Shown here: positions 17,201 through 24,791 of the stretch, piece by piece
Position numbering within the stretch: the first letter of the stretch is position 1
Layout of the letters: each line of letters opens with the position of its first letter
Source: Acanthopleuribacter pedis
GTDB taxonomy: Bacteria > Acidobacteriota > Holophagae > Acanthopleuribacterales > Acanthopleuribacteraceae
Reading direction: 5' to 3'
DNA: 64,000 bases
Assembly (NCBI RefSeq): GCF_017377855.1
Contig: NZ_JAFREP010000013.1
Location: 1 to 64,000, forward strand
Notes under the pieces: model-generated
What the model was told of the DNA's origin: nothing
What the model saw: only the letters and a program-made list of their open reading frames with translations
Database searches by the model: none
Position numbers and translations under genes: made by a program

Positions 17201-18922
17201 GACGAGGACCGCCTCCAACAGGTGCTGCACAATTTAATCGACAACGCGGTTAAGTACACGGAAGCCGGCAACATCAAGGTATCGCTGGAGATACGAGAAC
17301 ACAACGTCCAGGTGACGGTAAAAGACACCGGGGTCGGCATGACACGCGAACAACAATCGCGCATTTTCGCCTCATTCGAACAAGGCGATCAATCGATTGA
17401 ACGCATCCACGGGGGCACCGGGCTGGGTCTCGCCATCACCAAACAACTGGTCAAGCTGCATGGCGGGGTGATTTGGGCGGAAAGCCAAGAAGGCCGTGGT
17501 TCGTCCTTTCACTTCACCATGCCGCAAGCAGACGTGGAACGGTTTGAGCCGGCGCCGACCATCGAACGCGCACCGGGTGATTCCTTTAATCCGCGCTTGG
17601 AACTGAACGACCATCTGGTTACCCCCGTCGAAACCATGGACGGCCAAGCCTTCACCATCTTGGTCGTCGATGATGAACCCGTTAACTTGCAGGTGTTGGT
17701 CAACCTGCTCACGCTTAGCAAGTACAACATCGTCCAAGCGGCCGACGGTGAAGAAGCCTTGGCGTTGTTGTTTGGCGACGAACACACCTTTGATTTGGCC
17801 ATTATCGACGTCATGATGCCGCGCCTCTCCGGTTACGAGGTGTGCATGCGCATCCGCGAGCGCTGGTCGGACCGCGAGCTCCCCGTGGTGCTCTTGACCG
17901 CGCGCAACCAAGTCGCCGACATGGCGATGGGTTTTGAAGCCGGTGCCAACGATTATCTGACCAAACCCGTCTCCAAGGAGACCCTGCTCCCCCGCATTGA
18001 AACCCATTTAAAAATCAAAGACATGGGCCGCGATCTAAGCCAGGCGCGGGAAGAGGCGCAGGCGGGGGCTTTTGCGAAGGAGTCGGCGATTTTTGCGACC
18101 TCGATTCTGCACAATATCGGCAACGTGCTCAACAGCCTCAAGGTTTCCACCCAGCAAACCCAGCACAAGCTGGCGAACTCCAAGGTCCACCGCCTCAAAC
18201 TCGCCGGCGCCATGCTGGCCGAGAAAGAGGCCCAACTCTTGGAATTCCTGCGTGACGATCCCAAGGGTCGCATGTTACCCAACTACTTTATGGGCATCGG
18301 CAGCATTCTCGCGGACGAGAATCACTTTTTAACCAAGCAGTTAGACGACATTAATAAAAAGACTGAACTCATGCAGGAGATTATCGAAATTCAGCAACGC
18401 CACGCCAAGGCGGACCGCCAAGGTCTGGAGTCTTTTAACCTTCAGGAAGTGGTCGGTGAGTGCCTGCGTTTTATGGGCAACTCCTTCGACAGCCGCAACA
18501 TTATCCTCAAACGACGCGACCGGGCGGACGCGCCCTTACCCGTCAAAGCGCAACGCGTTCACAGTTTACAGATCGTCATGAACTTGCTGAAAAACGCGAT
18601 GGAAGCCATGGAGCAAACGTCCTCGGTACAGCGCGAGATTGAAATCGATTCCGGCCACAACGAGGACGGAAAAATGTGGCTGTCGGTCCGAGACACGGGC
18701 GTGGGCATCACCGAGGAGCAGATGCGCAAGTTGTTCGCACACGGCTACACCACCAAAAAAACCGGGCACGGGTTTGGGCTGCACTATTGCCGTGACGTCA
18801 TGGCGTCGATGGGCGGCGATATCCGCGTCGAGAGCGCGGGTCACCAACAAGGCGCTTGCTTCACCTTGTACTTCTCCCCCTGCCCCAAGGGTTTAACCCG
18901 CATTGCTCACAAGGATTCGTAG
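14216..18922 (+). CDS. Hybrid two-component kinase with propeller sensor and second kinase core
   Basis: 1568 residues. There is an N-terminal signal sequence. About 12 repeats of the two-component-regulator propeller follow (recurring LWIGT.GGGLNR, residues about 30-700), then a Y_Y_Y-type beta-sandwich and a transmembrane segment near 825-850. HisKA has His891 (NTSHELRTPLNG); its ATPase domain has LIDNAVKYTE and GGTGLGLAI. A receiver domain has phospho-acceptor Asp1198 (IIDVMMP). An unusual second kinase-like core follows, with ILHNIGNVLNSL (His1299) and its own ATPase boxes (LLKNAMEAME, RDTGVGITEEQM, GHGFGLHYC). The periplasmic propeller probably senses a carbohydrate or other ligand. There is no DNA-binding output domain, so the second kinase core is the apparent output. 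The last residues and stop codon lie inside a dispersed palindromic repeat. Confidence 0.9.
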   Translation: MMGGRRLTGLLPLLLWGLIHATPPKQAPVLRFTALQEKDGLSFGTVNTILQDDQGFLWIGTDDGLNRYDGVGFRIYKYEPNQPGSLSDSFVQSLFQTKAGTLWIGTSGGGLCRYLPERDAFERFQFDPRRNQSLPNDYISAMTEDKAGNLWIATIGGGLAVFDPAAKDFVRVQVDHNQQNGLFSNEIWALAFDAEGHLWIATYDGIGIAPFAEMDAARTGRLFFHHLTRENSALSDNRVRCLTPDPSGAMLIGTFEGGLNEVIPRAISRDAVTLDFHVHRGEARPFSLDTESIRAILPETAHRAWIATDGGGLYLWHRPENHFFRYQQDRTRAHTISSNRALTLARDRSGLIWIGTANGGINRLDLKKSQFAHLGQETEQTLGLSDPFVNAVLHDARKRLWVGTNKGLNVFTPRSPDFRNADLSEVTRLGRRGGENTPNLSHDSIRALAEDASGAVWVGTWGGGLNRVSPDLTEVTTFRYRAQEPATLSNNYIRDLWLDRDGTTLWIATSNGLNRLDIKTTAIQRFKFELKDLNGFGLNRIASIYQAKNGRFWLGGDGGLVAYDPENGKHEVFRHDPLKQGSLSNNRVRPILARGEDELWIGTAGGGLNRFVPSSKTFTTYRAEDGLAGDTVKALLLQDSNSLWISTSGGLSLFHIGAERFTNFTTREGLVDNQFNDLAATRAHDGTFFFGAGEGVTYFHPEHLQFNDQVPNIAVTNILLDGNPLGFSITGKRRKPLIVPPHTKSFSFEFAVLDYTEPDQNTYAYMLEGYEDDWIHLAAQPRINYTNIDPGEYVFRVKGANNHGLWNETGSAIRLQVLAPWWRSTPALFGWAVVSFSTLFLIYTTLSRRRELIHQNALNQAATELEREQRVAERLRQLDKLKDSFLANTSHELRTPLNGIMGIVESLIEGVTGELPPKTKANLSMVLNSAKRLSNLVNDILDYSKLKERTIELNMKPVDLRPVAEVVLLLNRPMAAKKGLVLLNQIPADSPLILADEDRLQQVLHNLIDNAVKYTEAGNIKVSLEIREHNVQVTVKDTGVGMTREQQSRIFASFEQGDQSIERIHGGTGLGLAITKQLVKLHGGVIWAESQEGRGSSFHFTMPQADVERFEPAPTIERAPGDSFNPRLELNDHLVTPVETMDGQAFTILVVDDEPVNLQVLVNLLTLSKYNIVQAADGEEALALLFGDEHTFDLAIIDVMMPRLSGYEVCMRIRERWSDRELPVVLLTARNQVADMAMGFEAGANDYLTKPVSKETLLPRIETHLKIKDMGRDLSQAREEAQAGAFAKESAIFATSILHNIGNVLNSLKVSTQQTQHKLANSKVHRLKLAGAMLAEKEAQLLEFLRDDPKGRMLPNYFMGIGSILADENHFLTKQLDDINKKTELMQEIIEIQQRHAKADRQGLESFNLQEVVGECLRFMGNSFDSRNIILKRRDRADAPLPVKAQRVHSLQIVMNLLKNAMEAMEQTSSVQREIEIDSGHNEDGKMWLSVRDTGVGITEEQMRKLFAHGYTTKKTGHGFGLHYCRDVMASMGGDIRVESAGHQQGACFTLYFSPCPKGLTRIAHKDS

Positions 18923-18956
18923 CGAGAAGCTGAAAGCCTTGTGAGCAATGCGGGTT
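18895..18956. repeat. Palindromic dispersed repeat, copy A (short form)
   Basis: Perfect 20-bp arms (18,895-18,914 aacccgcattgctcacaagg and 18,937-18,956) enclose a 22-base centre, attcgtagcgagaagctgaa plus ag. It shares arms and centre with the copies at 49,794, 52,108 and 58,792. The 5' arm encodes the kinase's final residues and the centre supplies its TAG stop. Confidence 0.9.
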
Positions 18957-18972
18957 TAGAAACCCACCAAAA

Positions 18973-19007
18973 AAACCGCCCCGGGGCCGTGGCCTCCGAG
19001 GCGGTTT
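18973..19007. terminator. Terminator between convergent kinase and aldehyde dehydrogenase genes
   Basis: Stem aaaccgcc (18,973-18,980) pairs with ggcggttt (19,000-19,007), with flanking A and T runs. It lies between the 3' ends of two convergent genes and could serve both. Confidence 0.7.
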
Positions 19008-19031
19008 CGCGTTCCTAGAACTTATCCGGGC

Positions 19032-20762
19032 TTAACCCAGCAAAGCCTCCATAAAGATACCGGGCAATTTAAAGACCGAGGGTGAGGCCTCGAAATCCGT
19101 CAATTTCTTGCCGAGGTAATGGCTGGTTTTGTGGGTCACGAACCAGGGCGGTTTCGGCCAAGGCTTGAAGGGGCCCCGCACCACACTTTTCTCGGGTTGG
19201 TCGAACATAAAGCCGTTGTGAACCACGTCCAAGCCAGACTGGATATCGTAGATATCGTGACCCGGGAAGGCACCCCAGGTGGTACAACCCATGGCGTAAC
19301 ACACCGCCGCCCAGTGGTTGATCGACACCGTGCCGTAACGCAAATCCGCCACCATGGTATCAATCGCCTCTTTGACGTTGCGGTCCCGCTCCAAGGAGGG
19401 ATGGACCAGCATGGTGCAGTTCAGCGTGCCCCAAAGGGTGTTGTTGGCGAAATCGGTCACCTGGTGAATAAAATCAACCGTATCGCTCGCGGCCAAGGTC
19501 GTCTCGGAGAACACGCTGCAAAAGGCCTCGGTCGTAAAACAAATGTCGTCTTTGTTTTCCGAGGATACGTTGGGCACCAGGGTCCAAGGCAGCTTGGTCT
19601 CCGTCCGTTCGCCGATCTGAATCGCATTGGGATGCGCGGCCAAAAAGGCGTCGAAACGATTCTGGGCGCCGGGATAATACGCGTCGCGCTGCGGCAACTT
19701 TTTAAATTCGGCCTGAATCGCGTTGAGCAAGGCCTCGCGATGGGGCCACCCTTCCTGCATCACCAAAACCCGTGACGCGTTGCAGTTAAAGCCGCCGTTG
19801 TTGGCCAGCGAGGAGGCGATATTGGCCGCTTGGAAGGCCACATCCGACGCGCTCCAATCACCTGGCAAAATAATCACGGGGCTGACGTTGCCCAATTCGC
19901 TGGTGATGGGTTTGTCCAGGAAGGGCTCGCGTTTGGCTTTGCGTTCCGCGACCTCTTTACCGAAAATAATGGCGTCGTGGGTTTTGTCGGAACCGGTAAT
20001 GTGGATCTCACCGACCGCGGGATGGTTGCAGAGATAGGCCCCTACCTCGGCACCGCCGTAAACAATTTGCAGGAAACCGCGCTTAATCAGGGTGGCAAAC
20101 GCCTTTTCGAAAAAGGGTCCAAGGTAGGCGTTGACGGGGTGCATTTTAAGAATGCACACCTTGCGTTCAACGAACATCTTATAGACGACGTCCATCGGGC
20201 CGATCGAAGAAACGTTGCCGGCACCCAACACCAAACAGATGCGGCCCTCGTGGCGCTTCTCTTTATAAAAGGCGCCAATCGTTTGCTGCACCGCGTCAGG
20301 CTTCACCTCGGGTTTCATCCAAATCTCGGCGCTGGTACCCATAAAAAAGAGCTGATCGTAGGTATCGGTTGGGAAAACGCGCACGCGCGCTTGGCCGTTG
20401 GGCAAGGTTTCGACGGGTCCCGGCAAACGAACATCGCCGCCTTTTTGCAGATCGGCGAGGGTTTGGCGAAACAAACGGATATTCCGCAGGACGGCATAAG
20501 GGCCGCCCAGCCATTCTTCACCGGCAGTGGCGGCGCGCGGCGCAATGCCTTTGGCGGCAATGGCGGCATTCACCCAATCGGCGGCGACGGCGCGAACGCC
20601 CTCGGCTAAATCATCAAGAATGGCGACCGCGTCAACGAGCGGCAACGCGCTCCACGGTTGTTTGTTGCGCTGCAGCAAAGCAACGGCGGAATCGAGTTGG
20701 GTTTGCTCGGTGTCTGGTGCAGCGTGTGTGGCCTGCGCCGGTGGCGCGGTCATGGTGGTCAT
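19032..20762 (-). CDS. Aldehyde dehydrogenase family protein
   Basis: About 576 residues from the ATG at 20,762; a TTG 21 codons upstream is less likely. The fold shows the family landmarks ELGNVSP with Glu289 and NNGGFNCNASRVLV with catalytic Cys327. An NAD-binding region lies around residues 170-260 (LVLGAGNVSSIGPMDVVYK). It is longer and more divergent than classical 500-residue enzymes and resembles the long acyl-CoA-reductase-like or coniferyl-type branch, so the substrate is not assigned. It is divergent from the PHA granule operon, with a MITE and a promoter region between. A link to hydroxyacyl or aldehyde metabolism in PHA turnover is possible but only positional. Confidence 0.8.
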   Translation of the reverse strand: MTTMTAPPAQATHAAPDTEQTQLDSAVALLQRNKQPWSALPLVDAVAILDDLAEGVRAVAADWVNAAIAAKGIAPRAATAGEEWLGGPYAVLRNIRLFRQTLADLQKGGDVRLPGPVETLPNGQARVRVFPTDTYDQLFFMGTSAEIWMKPEVKPDAVQQTIGAFYKEKRHEGRICLVLGAGNVSSIGPMDVVYKMFVERKVCILKMHPVNAYLGPFFEKAFATLIKRGFLQIVYGGAEVGAYLCNHPAVGEIHITGSDKTHDAIIFGKEVAERKAKREPFLDKPITSELGNVSPVIILPGDWSASDVAFQAANIASSLANNGGFNCNASRVLVMQEGWPHREALLNAIQAEFKKLPQRDAYYPGAQNRFDAFLAAHPNAIQIGERTETKLPWTLVPNVSSENKDDICFTTEAFCSVFSETTLAASDTVDFIHQVTDFANNTLWGTLNCTMLVHPSLERDRNVKEAIDTMVADLRYGTVSINHWAAVCYAMGCTTWGAFPGHDIYDIQSGLDVVHNGFMFDQPEKSVVRGPFKPWPKPPWFVTHKTSHYLGKKLTDFEASPSVFKLPGIFMEALLG

Positions 20763-20910
20763 GGCAAAAAGCCCCCTGGTACAACGGTAGACGAGCGAAA
20801 AGCTCGCGGGCGATAAACGTGACAATCATTCATGAATTAAGGACACCATCTTACCATAAAGCGGCAAAAGATGGGTTGTATATGTCGGGACGCGGCACGG
20901 TGTCCTCATG

Positions 20911-21085
20911 CCTAAGAAGCGCGATAACTCGCGGGGATTTTCGCTAAACCTCTGGACTACAACGACCTGTGAAAATGCTCGACCGCACCCCCTGGATGCG
21001 GTCGAGCGCGACCCCGGTCCGCTTTTTCCAAACCATTTCGCTCCAGATTTTTAGCAAAAATCCCCTCGCTTCAGCGCCTCTTAGG
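20911..21085. mobile_element. MITE-like element, copy 1
   Basis: A 175-bp element begins cctaagaagcgcgataactc and ends gcgcctcttagg. The two ends are imperfect inverted repeats of about 38 bases (each reads CCTAAGA.GCGC...GGGGATTTT..GCTAAA inward). A perfect internal hairpin has arms at 20,977-20,987 and 20,997-21,007. A second copy lies at 55,358-55,534. No coding capacity is seen. Confidence 0.85.
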
Positions 21086-21261
21086 TCGTAATAAATAGAC
21101 GTCAGGCCTTGGCACCAGGGGATGACGCAAAGATAACCGAGGTGCGGCATAGGCTTTTGCCGCGGTGCGAAAAAAAGAGGCCGACAGATCTTCTGTTTCG
21201 CGATAATATGGTGAGATTGTTGTGTTTTTTGGTTTTTTGACACAGCGCGTCAAAAAACTGC

Positions 21262-21290
21262 TTGCACGTCATGCCGCGGCGCGTTATATT
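21262..21290 (+). promoter_or_regulatory. Sigma70-like promoter of the PHA granule operon
   Basis: TTGCAC (21,262-21,267), a 17-base spacer and TATATT (21,285-21,290) lie about 60 bases before the PhaR-like gene. The GC-rich palindromic spacer (cgtcatgccgcggcgcg) and the TTGCAC itself are plausible places for autoregulation. The promoter is read from consensus only. Confidence 0.55.
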
Positions 21291-21351
21291 AGCTTTGCCG
21301 CTCATGACGCAATGCGGCTAAGCGAAACACAATATCTCTTAAGGAGGACAT

Positions 21352-22014
21352 ATGACAAGGCTCATTAAACGCTATGGCAGCCGGAAGTTATACGACACCA
21401 AAGAGAGCCGTTACGTTTCCTTGGAAGATATTGCCAAATGGGTTCGCGAAGGTGAAGTCATTCAGGTCGTCGACAACGCCTCTTCCGAAGACGTAACGGT
21501 TCAAACTTTGACCCAAGTCATTTCAGAAGAAGGACGAAAAGGCGGCTCCGCGTTACCAAGCGATTTGCTCCACGACCTTATCCGGGTTGGCGGTTCCGCG
21601 GTGACTGATCGCGTGAAAAAGATCCAAACCGGGGTCGATACTTTTTTCCGAAATTCAATCGATCGTTTGGTACCCGTTTCCAAGGTGCGTGAAGAGATGG
21701 TTTCTCTGCGCAACCGTCTGGACGAGCTCGAAACGGCCATTACGGCCGCTGAAGCACACACCCAGGCAACGCCCGCTGTAGAGGAAGCCGAGGCCCCCAA
21801 GGCCGAGGAAGCCCCCGCGGCGAAAGCCCCCGCTAAAAAGAAAACGACGCGTTCCACCACGAAAAAAGCCGCCGCCGCCAAAAGCGACGAGACGACTGAA
21901 GCCGCAAAGCCGAAGCGGACCACACGCCGGTCCACCAGCAAAGCTTCTAGCGGTACCCGCAGAACGCGAAGCTCAACCACCAAAACTGACGAGCCCGGCG
22001 CTCAGGAATCCTGA
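21352..22014 (+). CDS. phaR: PhaR-like PHA synthesis regulator with histone-like tail
   Basis: 220 residues. The N-terminal 60 residues are the PHB/PHA accumulation regulator DNA-binding domain (MTRLIKRYGSRKLYDTKESR, then YVSLEDIAKWV). A second segment to about 135 resembles the family's granule-binding part and a coiled coil. From about 140 on, the protein is a Lys/Ala/Thr/Arg-rich tail (KAPAKKKTTRSTTKK and similar) like histone H1 or the tail of the phasin PhaF. PhaR proteins bind PHA granules and repress phasin genes until polymer accumulates. A strong AAGGAGG precedes the ATG. It heads a co-oriented cluster with two phasins and a patatin gene. The domain call is strong; the tail's DNA-binding role is inferred. 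Confidence 0.85.
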   Translation: MTRLIKRYGSRKLYDTKESRYVSLEDIAKWVREGEVIQVVDNASSEDVTVQTLTQVISEEGRKGGSALPSDLLHDLIRVGGSAVTDRVKKIQTGVDTFFRNSIDRLVPVSKVREEMVSLRNRLDELETAITAAEAHTQATPAVEEAEAPKAEEAPAAKAPAKKKTTRSTTKKAAAAKSDETTEAAKPKRTTRRSTSKASSGTRRTRSSTTKTDEPGAQES

Positions 22015-22074
22015 TCCGGCTCAAATATAGAGCGTCGACCATCACAAAAAACCACGACGCAAAGGAGCATCACC

Positions 22075-22425
22075 ATGCAAGCAATTTTCCAATTGGGTAA
22101 CACCGCAATGTCAACCGGTCGTACTGTTTACCTCGCCGGTTTGGGCGTCGCCGCCACCGTTACTTCCGAGTACAAAAAAGTATTCGACCAAATGGTTGAA
22201 AAAGGTAAAGAAACCAAAGATCCCGCTGAAACCGTCGCAGAGAAAGTCAACGGCCAAGGCGTTGTATCTCGCATCAAAGACATGGGCGACCAAGTCGGCA
22301 ACAAGGTTCAAGACAGCGTTTCCTACACCTTTAGCCGCATGGGCATCCCTACCCGTCAAGAAATCCAAGACCTGACCCGCTCTGTTGAGCAACTGACCGA
22401 AAAAGTTCAAGCGCTCCAGGCTTAA
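22075..22425 (+). CDS. Phasin family protein (PhaF/PhaI type)
   Basis: 116 residues. Typical phasin layout: an amphipathic helix with AGLGVAA, a KVFDQMVEKGKE segment, and the signature MGIPTRQEIQDLTRSVEQL leading into a leucine-zipper-like coiled coil. Phasins coat PHA granules and control their number and segregation. AAAGGAGC precedes the ATG by 8 bases. It lies 60 bases after the PhaR-like gene and before a longer paralogue. It lacks the Ala/Lys tail of PhaF; in this locus the tail is carried by the regulator instead. Confidence 0.85.
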   Translation: MQAIFQLGNTAMSTGRTVYLAGLGVAATVTSEYKKVFDQMVEKGKETKDPAETVAEKVNGQGVVSRIKDMGDQVGNKVQDSVSYTFSRMGIPTRQEIQDLTRSVEQLTEKVQALQA

Positions 22426-22439
22426 GCAAACACCGTCAT

Positions 22440-22467
22440 GGGCGCCGTTTCGCAAGAATCGGCGCCC
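22440..22467 (+). promoter_or_regulatory. 8-bp GC hairpin between phasin genes
   Basis: Arms gggcgccg (22,440-22,447) and cggcgccc (22,460-22,467) without a T run. It is likely an mRNA-stability or processing element that could set different amounts of the two phasins. Confidence 0.4.
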
Positions 22468-22529
22468 CGACCCCGACCCGCGGCGGCCTAAGCCGGCCCG
22501 GGTCGACACCGACTCATAGGGGGGACATT

Positions 22530-22994
22530 ATGAGTATCAAAGATCGCGCAGAAAATCTCCAAGCCGACGTCCGTGACTCGGCACAAAAAATCTGGCTCGC
22601 CGGCTTGGGCGCCATGACCATGGCCGGTGAAGAAGGCAACAAACTGTTCCGCCAATTGGTAGAACGCGGCGAAGAATTCGAACGCGGCCAAACCGGCACC
22701 ACGGGTGCACCCGTTGATGCGGTAAAAAACCGCCTCGGCGATGCACGCGACCGCGTCGAAGATGTTTGGGCCCGTTTCGAAAACAATTTCAGCGAACGGT
22801 TCACCTCCTTGTTCCAAAAAGTGGGTGTTCCTACCCGCGATGAAATTTCCGACCTGTCCGAGCGCGTTGACCAGTTGATGGACGCCATTAACAAAATGAA
22901 CGCCGCCTCCGCATCCGCCAACCCACCCGCCGTTGTGCCCACCACCACGCCCGTCGTGGCACCCGCGGCCGACGACGCCAAGGAAGATGCTTAA
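22530..22994 (+). CDS. Phasin family protein, longer paralogue
   Basis: 154 residues. It shares with its neighbour the AGLGAM helix, a KLFRQLVERGEEFE segment and the signature VGVPTRDEISDLSERVDQL with coiled coil. A Pro/Ala/Thr/Val-rich tail of about 35 residues is added. A strong GGGGGGAC lies upstream of the ATG. It is predicted to coat PHA granules together with the 116-residue phasin; the coiled-coil zipper may allow homo- or hetero-oligomers. The intergenic hairpins on both sides could tune its level. Confidence 0.85.
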   Translation: MSIKDRAENLQADVRDSAQKIWLAGLGAMTMAGEEGNKLFRQLVERGEEFERGQTGTTGAPVDAVKNRLGDARDRVEDVWARFENNFSERFTSLFQKVGVPTRDEISDLSERVDQLMDAINKMNAASASANPPAVVPTTTPVVAPAADDAKEDA

Positions 22995-23008
22995 TCGCAT
23001 CACCTGGA

Positions 23009-23039
23009 CGGCGCGGTTCCCCACGGAAACCGTGCCGTC
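23009..23039 (+). promoter_or_regulatory. Hairpin between phasin and patatin genes
   Basis: Arms acggcgcggtt (23,009-23,019) and aaccgtgccgt (23,029-23,039) pair with one G-U and no T run. It is probably an mRNA stabiliser or partial attenuator that lowers expression of the downstream hydrolase relative to the phasins. Confidence 0.4.
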
Positions 23040-23118
23040 ACGACCCGGCCGCCACGGCCGTGGCTGACGGGTCAAACACAAAAGGGGTGACGGTAAGCCA
23101 AAACGAGGAGGTTGACCC

Positions 23119-24423
23119 ATGGGAGAAGTCGCGAGCGAAAAATCGACCATCGGCCTCGCCATGGCCGGCGGCGCGCCGGAAGGTGCCGTTTACGAGATCG
23201 GCGTCTTACGCGCCCTCGACGATGCGATTGAAGGTTTGGATTTCAACAACTTATGCGCCTACGTCGGCATTTCCGCCGGCGCATTCATCAACGCCAGCCT
23301 GGTCAACAAAGTAACCACCGCCCAGCTTGTCCGCGCCCTCCTCAACATCGACCCCAACGAACAACCTTTTGATCCCGGCATGTTCCTGTCACCGGCCTTC
23401 AGCCAGTACCTCAAATCGGGTTTGATGGTGCCGCGTCTGCTCATGGAAGCGGCCCGAGATTACCTGATCTACAAAGAAGATCACACCATCGTGAAGTCGC
23501 TGACCCGCTTGAGTCGCGCTTTGCCGGTGGGGCTCTTTGACAACGAACCGCTGAGACGTTACCTGGAACGCGTGTTCAACCGCCCGGAGCGCACCGACGA
23601 TTTCCGCAAGCTGGACAACAAGCTGTTTGTGGTAGCGGTCGAACTGGACACCGGCCAAGCGGTGGTGTTTGGCCAACCGGGAAAGGACCACGTGCCCATT
23701 TCCCGTGCCGTCCAGGCCAGCACCGCGCTGCCGGGCTTGTATCCGCCCGTCAAAATCGACGGCAAAAATTACGTGGACGGCGTGTTGCGCCGCACCCTGC
23801 ACGCCTCGACCGTGCTGGATGAAGGCGCCAAGTTGGTGATCTGCATCAACCCGATTGTCCCGGTCGACACCGGTCGCGCCGTGGAAGAAGGGTTCCTGCG
23901 CGAGCCCAACCTGACGGAACGCGGCATGCCCTCGATCCTGTCACAAACCTTCCGTACCTTGATTTACTCGCGCATGAAAGTCGGTTTCCGTCGCTACGAC
24001 AAACACTACGAGGACACGGACCTGGTCTTGTTCGAGCCCAGCCCCGACGATTACCGCATGTTTTTTACCAACATTTTCAGTTTCGCCAAACGGAAAGTGG
24101 TCGCGGAGCACGCCTACACCAATACGATTCGTGACTTGGCCAACCGCGCGGACGAGTTAACCCCGATTTTCGAAAAACACGGTCTCAAATTGCGCCACGA
24201 GGTGATTTTCCATCCCGAGCCCAACCTGTGGCGCAGCGTCGGCGTGGCCGACCCCACCACAAAGAAAAAGACCCGTCGCCGTCACCGTGTGACCAACAAC
24301 CTGAATGACGCCTTGGCCCACCTGGAAGCGGTGATCGCCGCCAAAAAAGCCGCGCGCGCGACGCAAGAGGCACAGGCAAAGCAGCAAGAACAGCAGGAAC
24401 AAACAGAACAACCCGTCGGCTAA
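23119..24423 (+). CDS. Patatin-like phospholipase, candidate PHA-granule hydrolase
   Basis: 434 residues. Patatin fold with an oxyanion-loop variant (AGGAPEGAVYEIG), nucleophile Ser52 in GISAG, and catalytic Asp220 in YVDGVL. These form the Ser-Asp dyad of bacterial patatins. There is no signal peptide, so it is cytoplasmic. The C-terminal 60 residues are Lys/Gln/Ala-rich. Family members hydrolyse phospholipid acyl esters. Its place at the end of a PhaR-phasin operon suggests a granule-bound acyl-ester or PHA hydrolase, and some known PHA depolymerases have a patatin-like fold. The family is clear; the substrate is inferred from context. Three tandem terminators follow. Confidence 0.8.
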   Translation: MGEVASEKSTIGLAMAGGAPEGAVYEIGVLRALDDAIEGLDFNNLCAYVGISAGAFINASLVNKVTTAQLVRALLNIDPNEQPFDPGMFLSPAFSQYLKSGLMVPRLLMEAARDYLIYKEDHTIVKSLTRLSRALPVGLFDNEPLRRYLERVFNRPERTDDFRKLDNKLFVVAVELDTGQAVVFGQPGKDHVPISRAVQASTALPGLYPPVKIDGKNYVDGVLRRTLHASTVLDEGAKLVICINPIVPVDTGRAVEEGFLREPNLTERGMPSILSQTFRTLIYSRMKVGFRRYDKHYEDTDLVLFEPSPDDYRMFFTNIFSFAKRKVVAEHAYTNTIRDLANRADELTPIFEKHGLKLRHEVIFHPEPNLWRSVGVADPTTKKKTRRRHRVTNNLNDALAHLEAVIAAKKAARATQEAQAKQQEQQEQTEQPVG

Positions 24424-24476
24424 ATTTCCCCCGCCCCCATTCCCCCACCAACAGGCCCACCTTAGCCGGCGGCCCC

Positions 24477-24688
24477 GATTTCGCGTCCTTTGGAAACAGG
24501 ACCCTTCGGGTTGTCGGGACCCCCCTCCCGGCAGCCCTTTTTTTGACCGATTTCGCGTCCTTTGGAAACAGGACCCTTCGGGTTGTCGGGACCCCCCTCC
24601 CGACAGCCCTTTTTTTCACAAGTTTCGCGTCCTTTGGAAACAGGACCCTTGGTCGCCGGCTCCTTCCCCGGCGGCCTTTTTTTCGTTT
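24477..24688 (+). terminator. Three tandem rho-independent terminators (72-bp repeat)
   Basis: Units start at 24,477, 24,549 and 24,621. Each carries ttcgcgtcctttggaaacag, a GC-rich hairpin (gggttgtcggga/tcccggcagccc, fully paired if G-U is allowed) and a run of seven T. The third hairpin differs in sequence (ggtcgccgg/cccggcggcc) but keeps the T run. They lie just past the patatin gene and separate it from the toxin-immunity region. Confidence 0.85.
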
Positions 24689-24791
24689 GGGTGTGCGTTA
24701 CACTTTTCCCGGTTTTCTTCCACACCAAAACGAACCAATGCTCCAAAACCCGGCCCTTTATATCTCACACTAATTCGCCACAAAAACAAAA

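Noticed and set aside
21352..24423. PHA synthase in the granule cluster
   Set aside because: None of the genes has a lipase-box synthase pattern; the hydrolase is a patatin.
24462..24746. Minus-strand frame with 'KGPVSKGREIG' repeats
   Set aside because: It is antisense to the three terminator units and has no coding signal.
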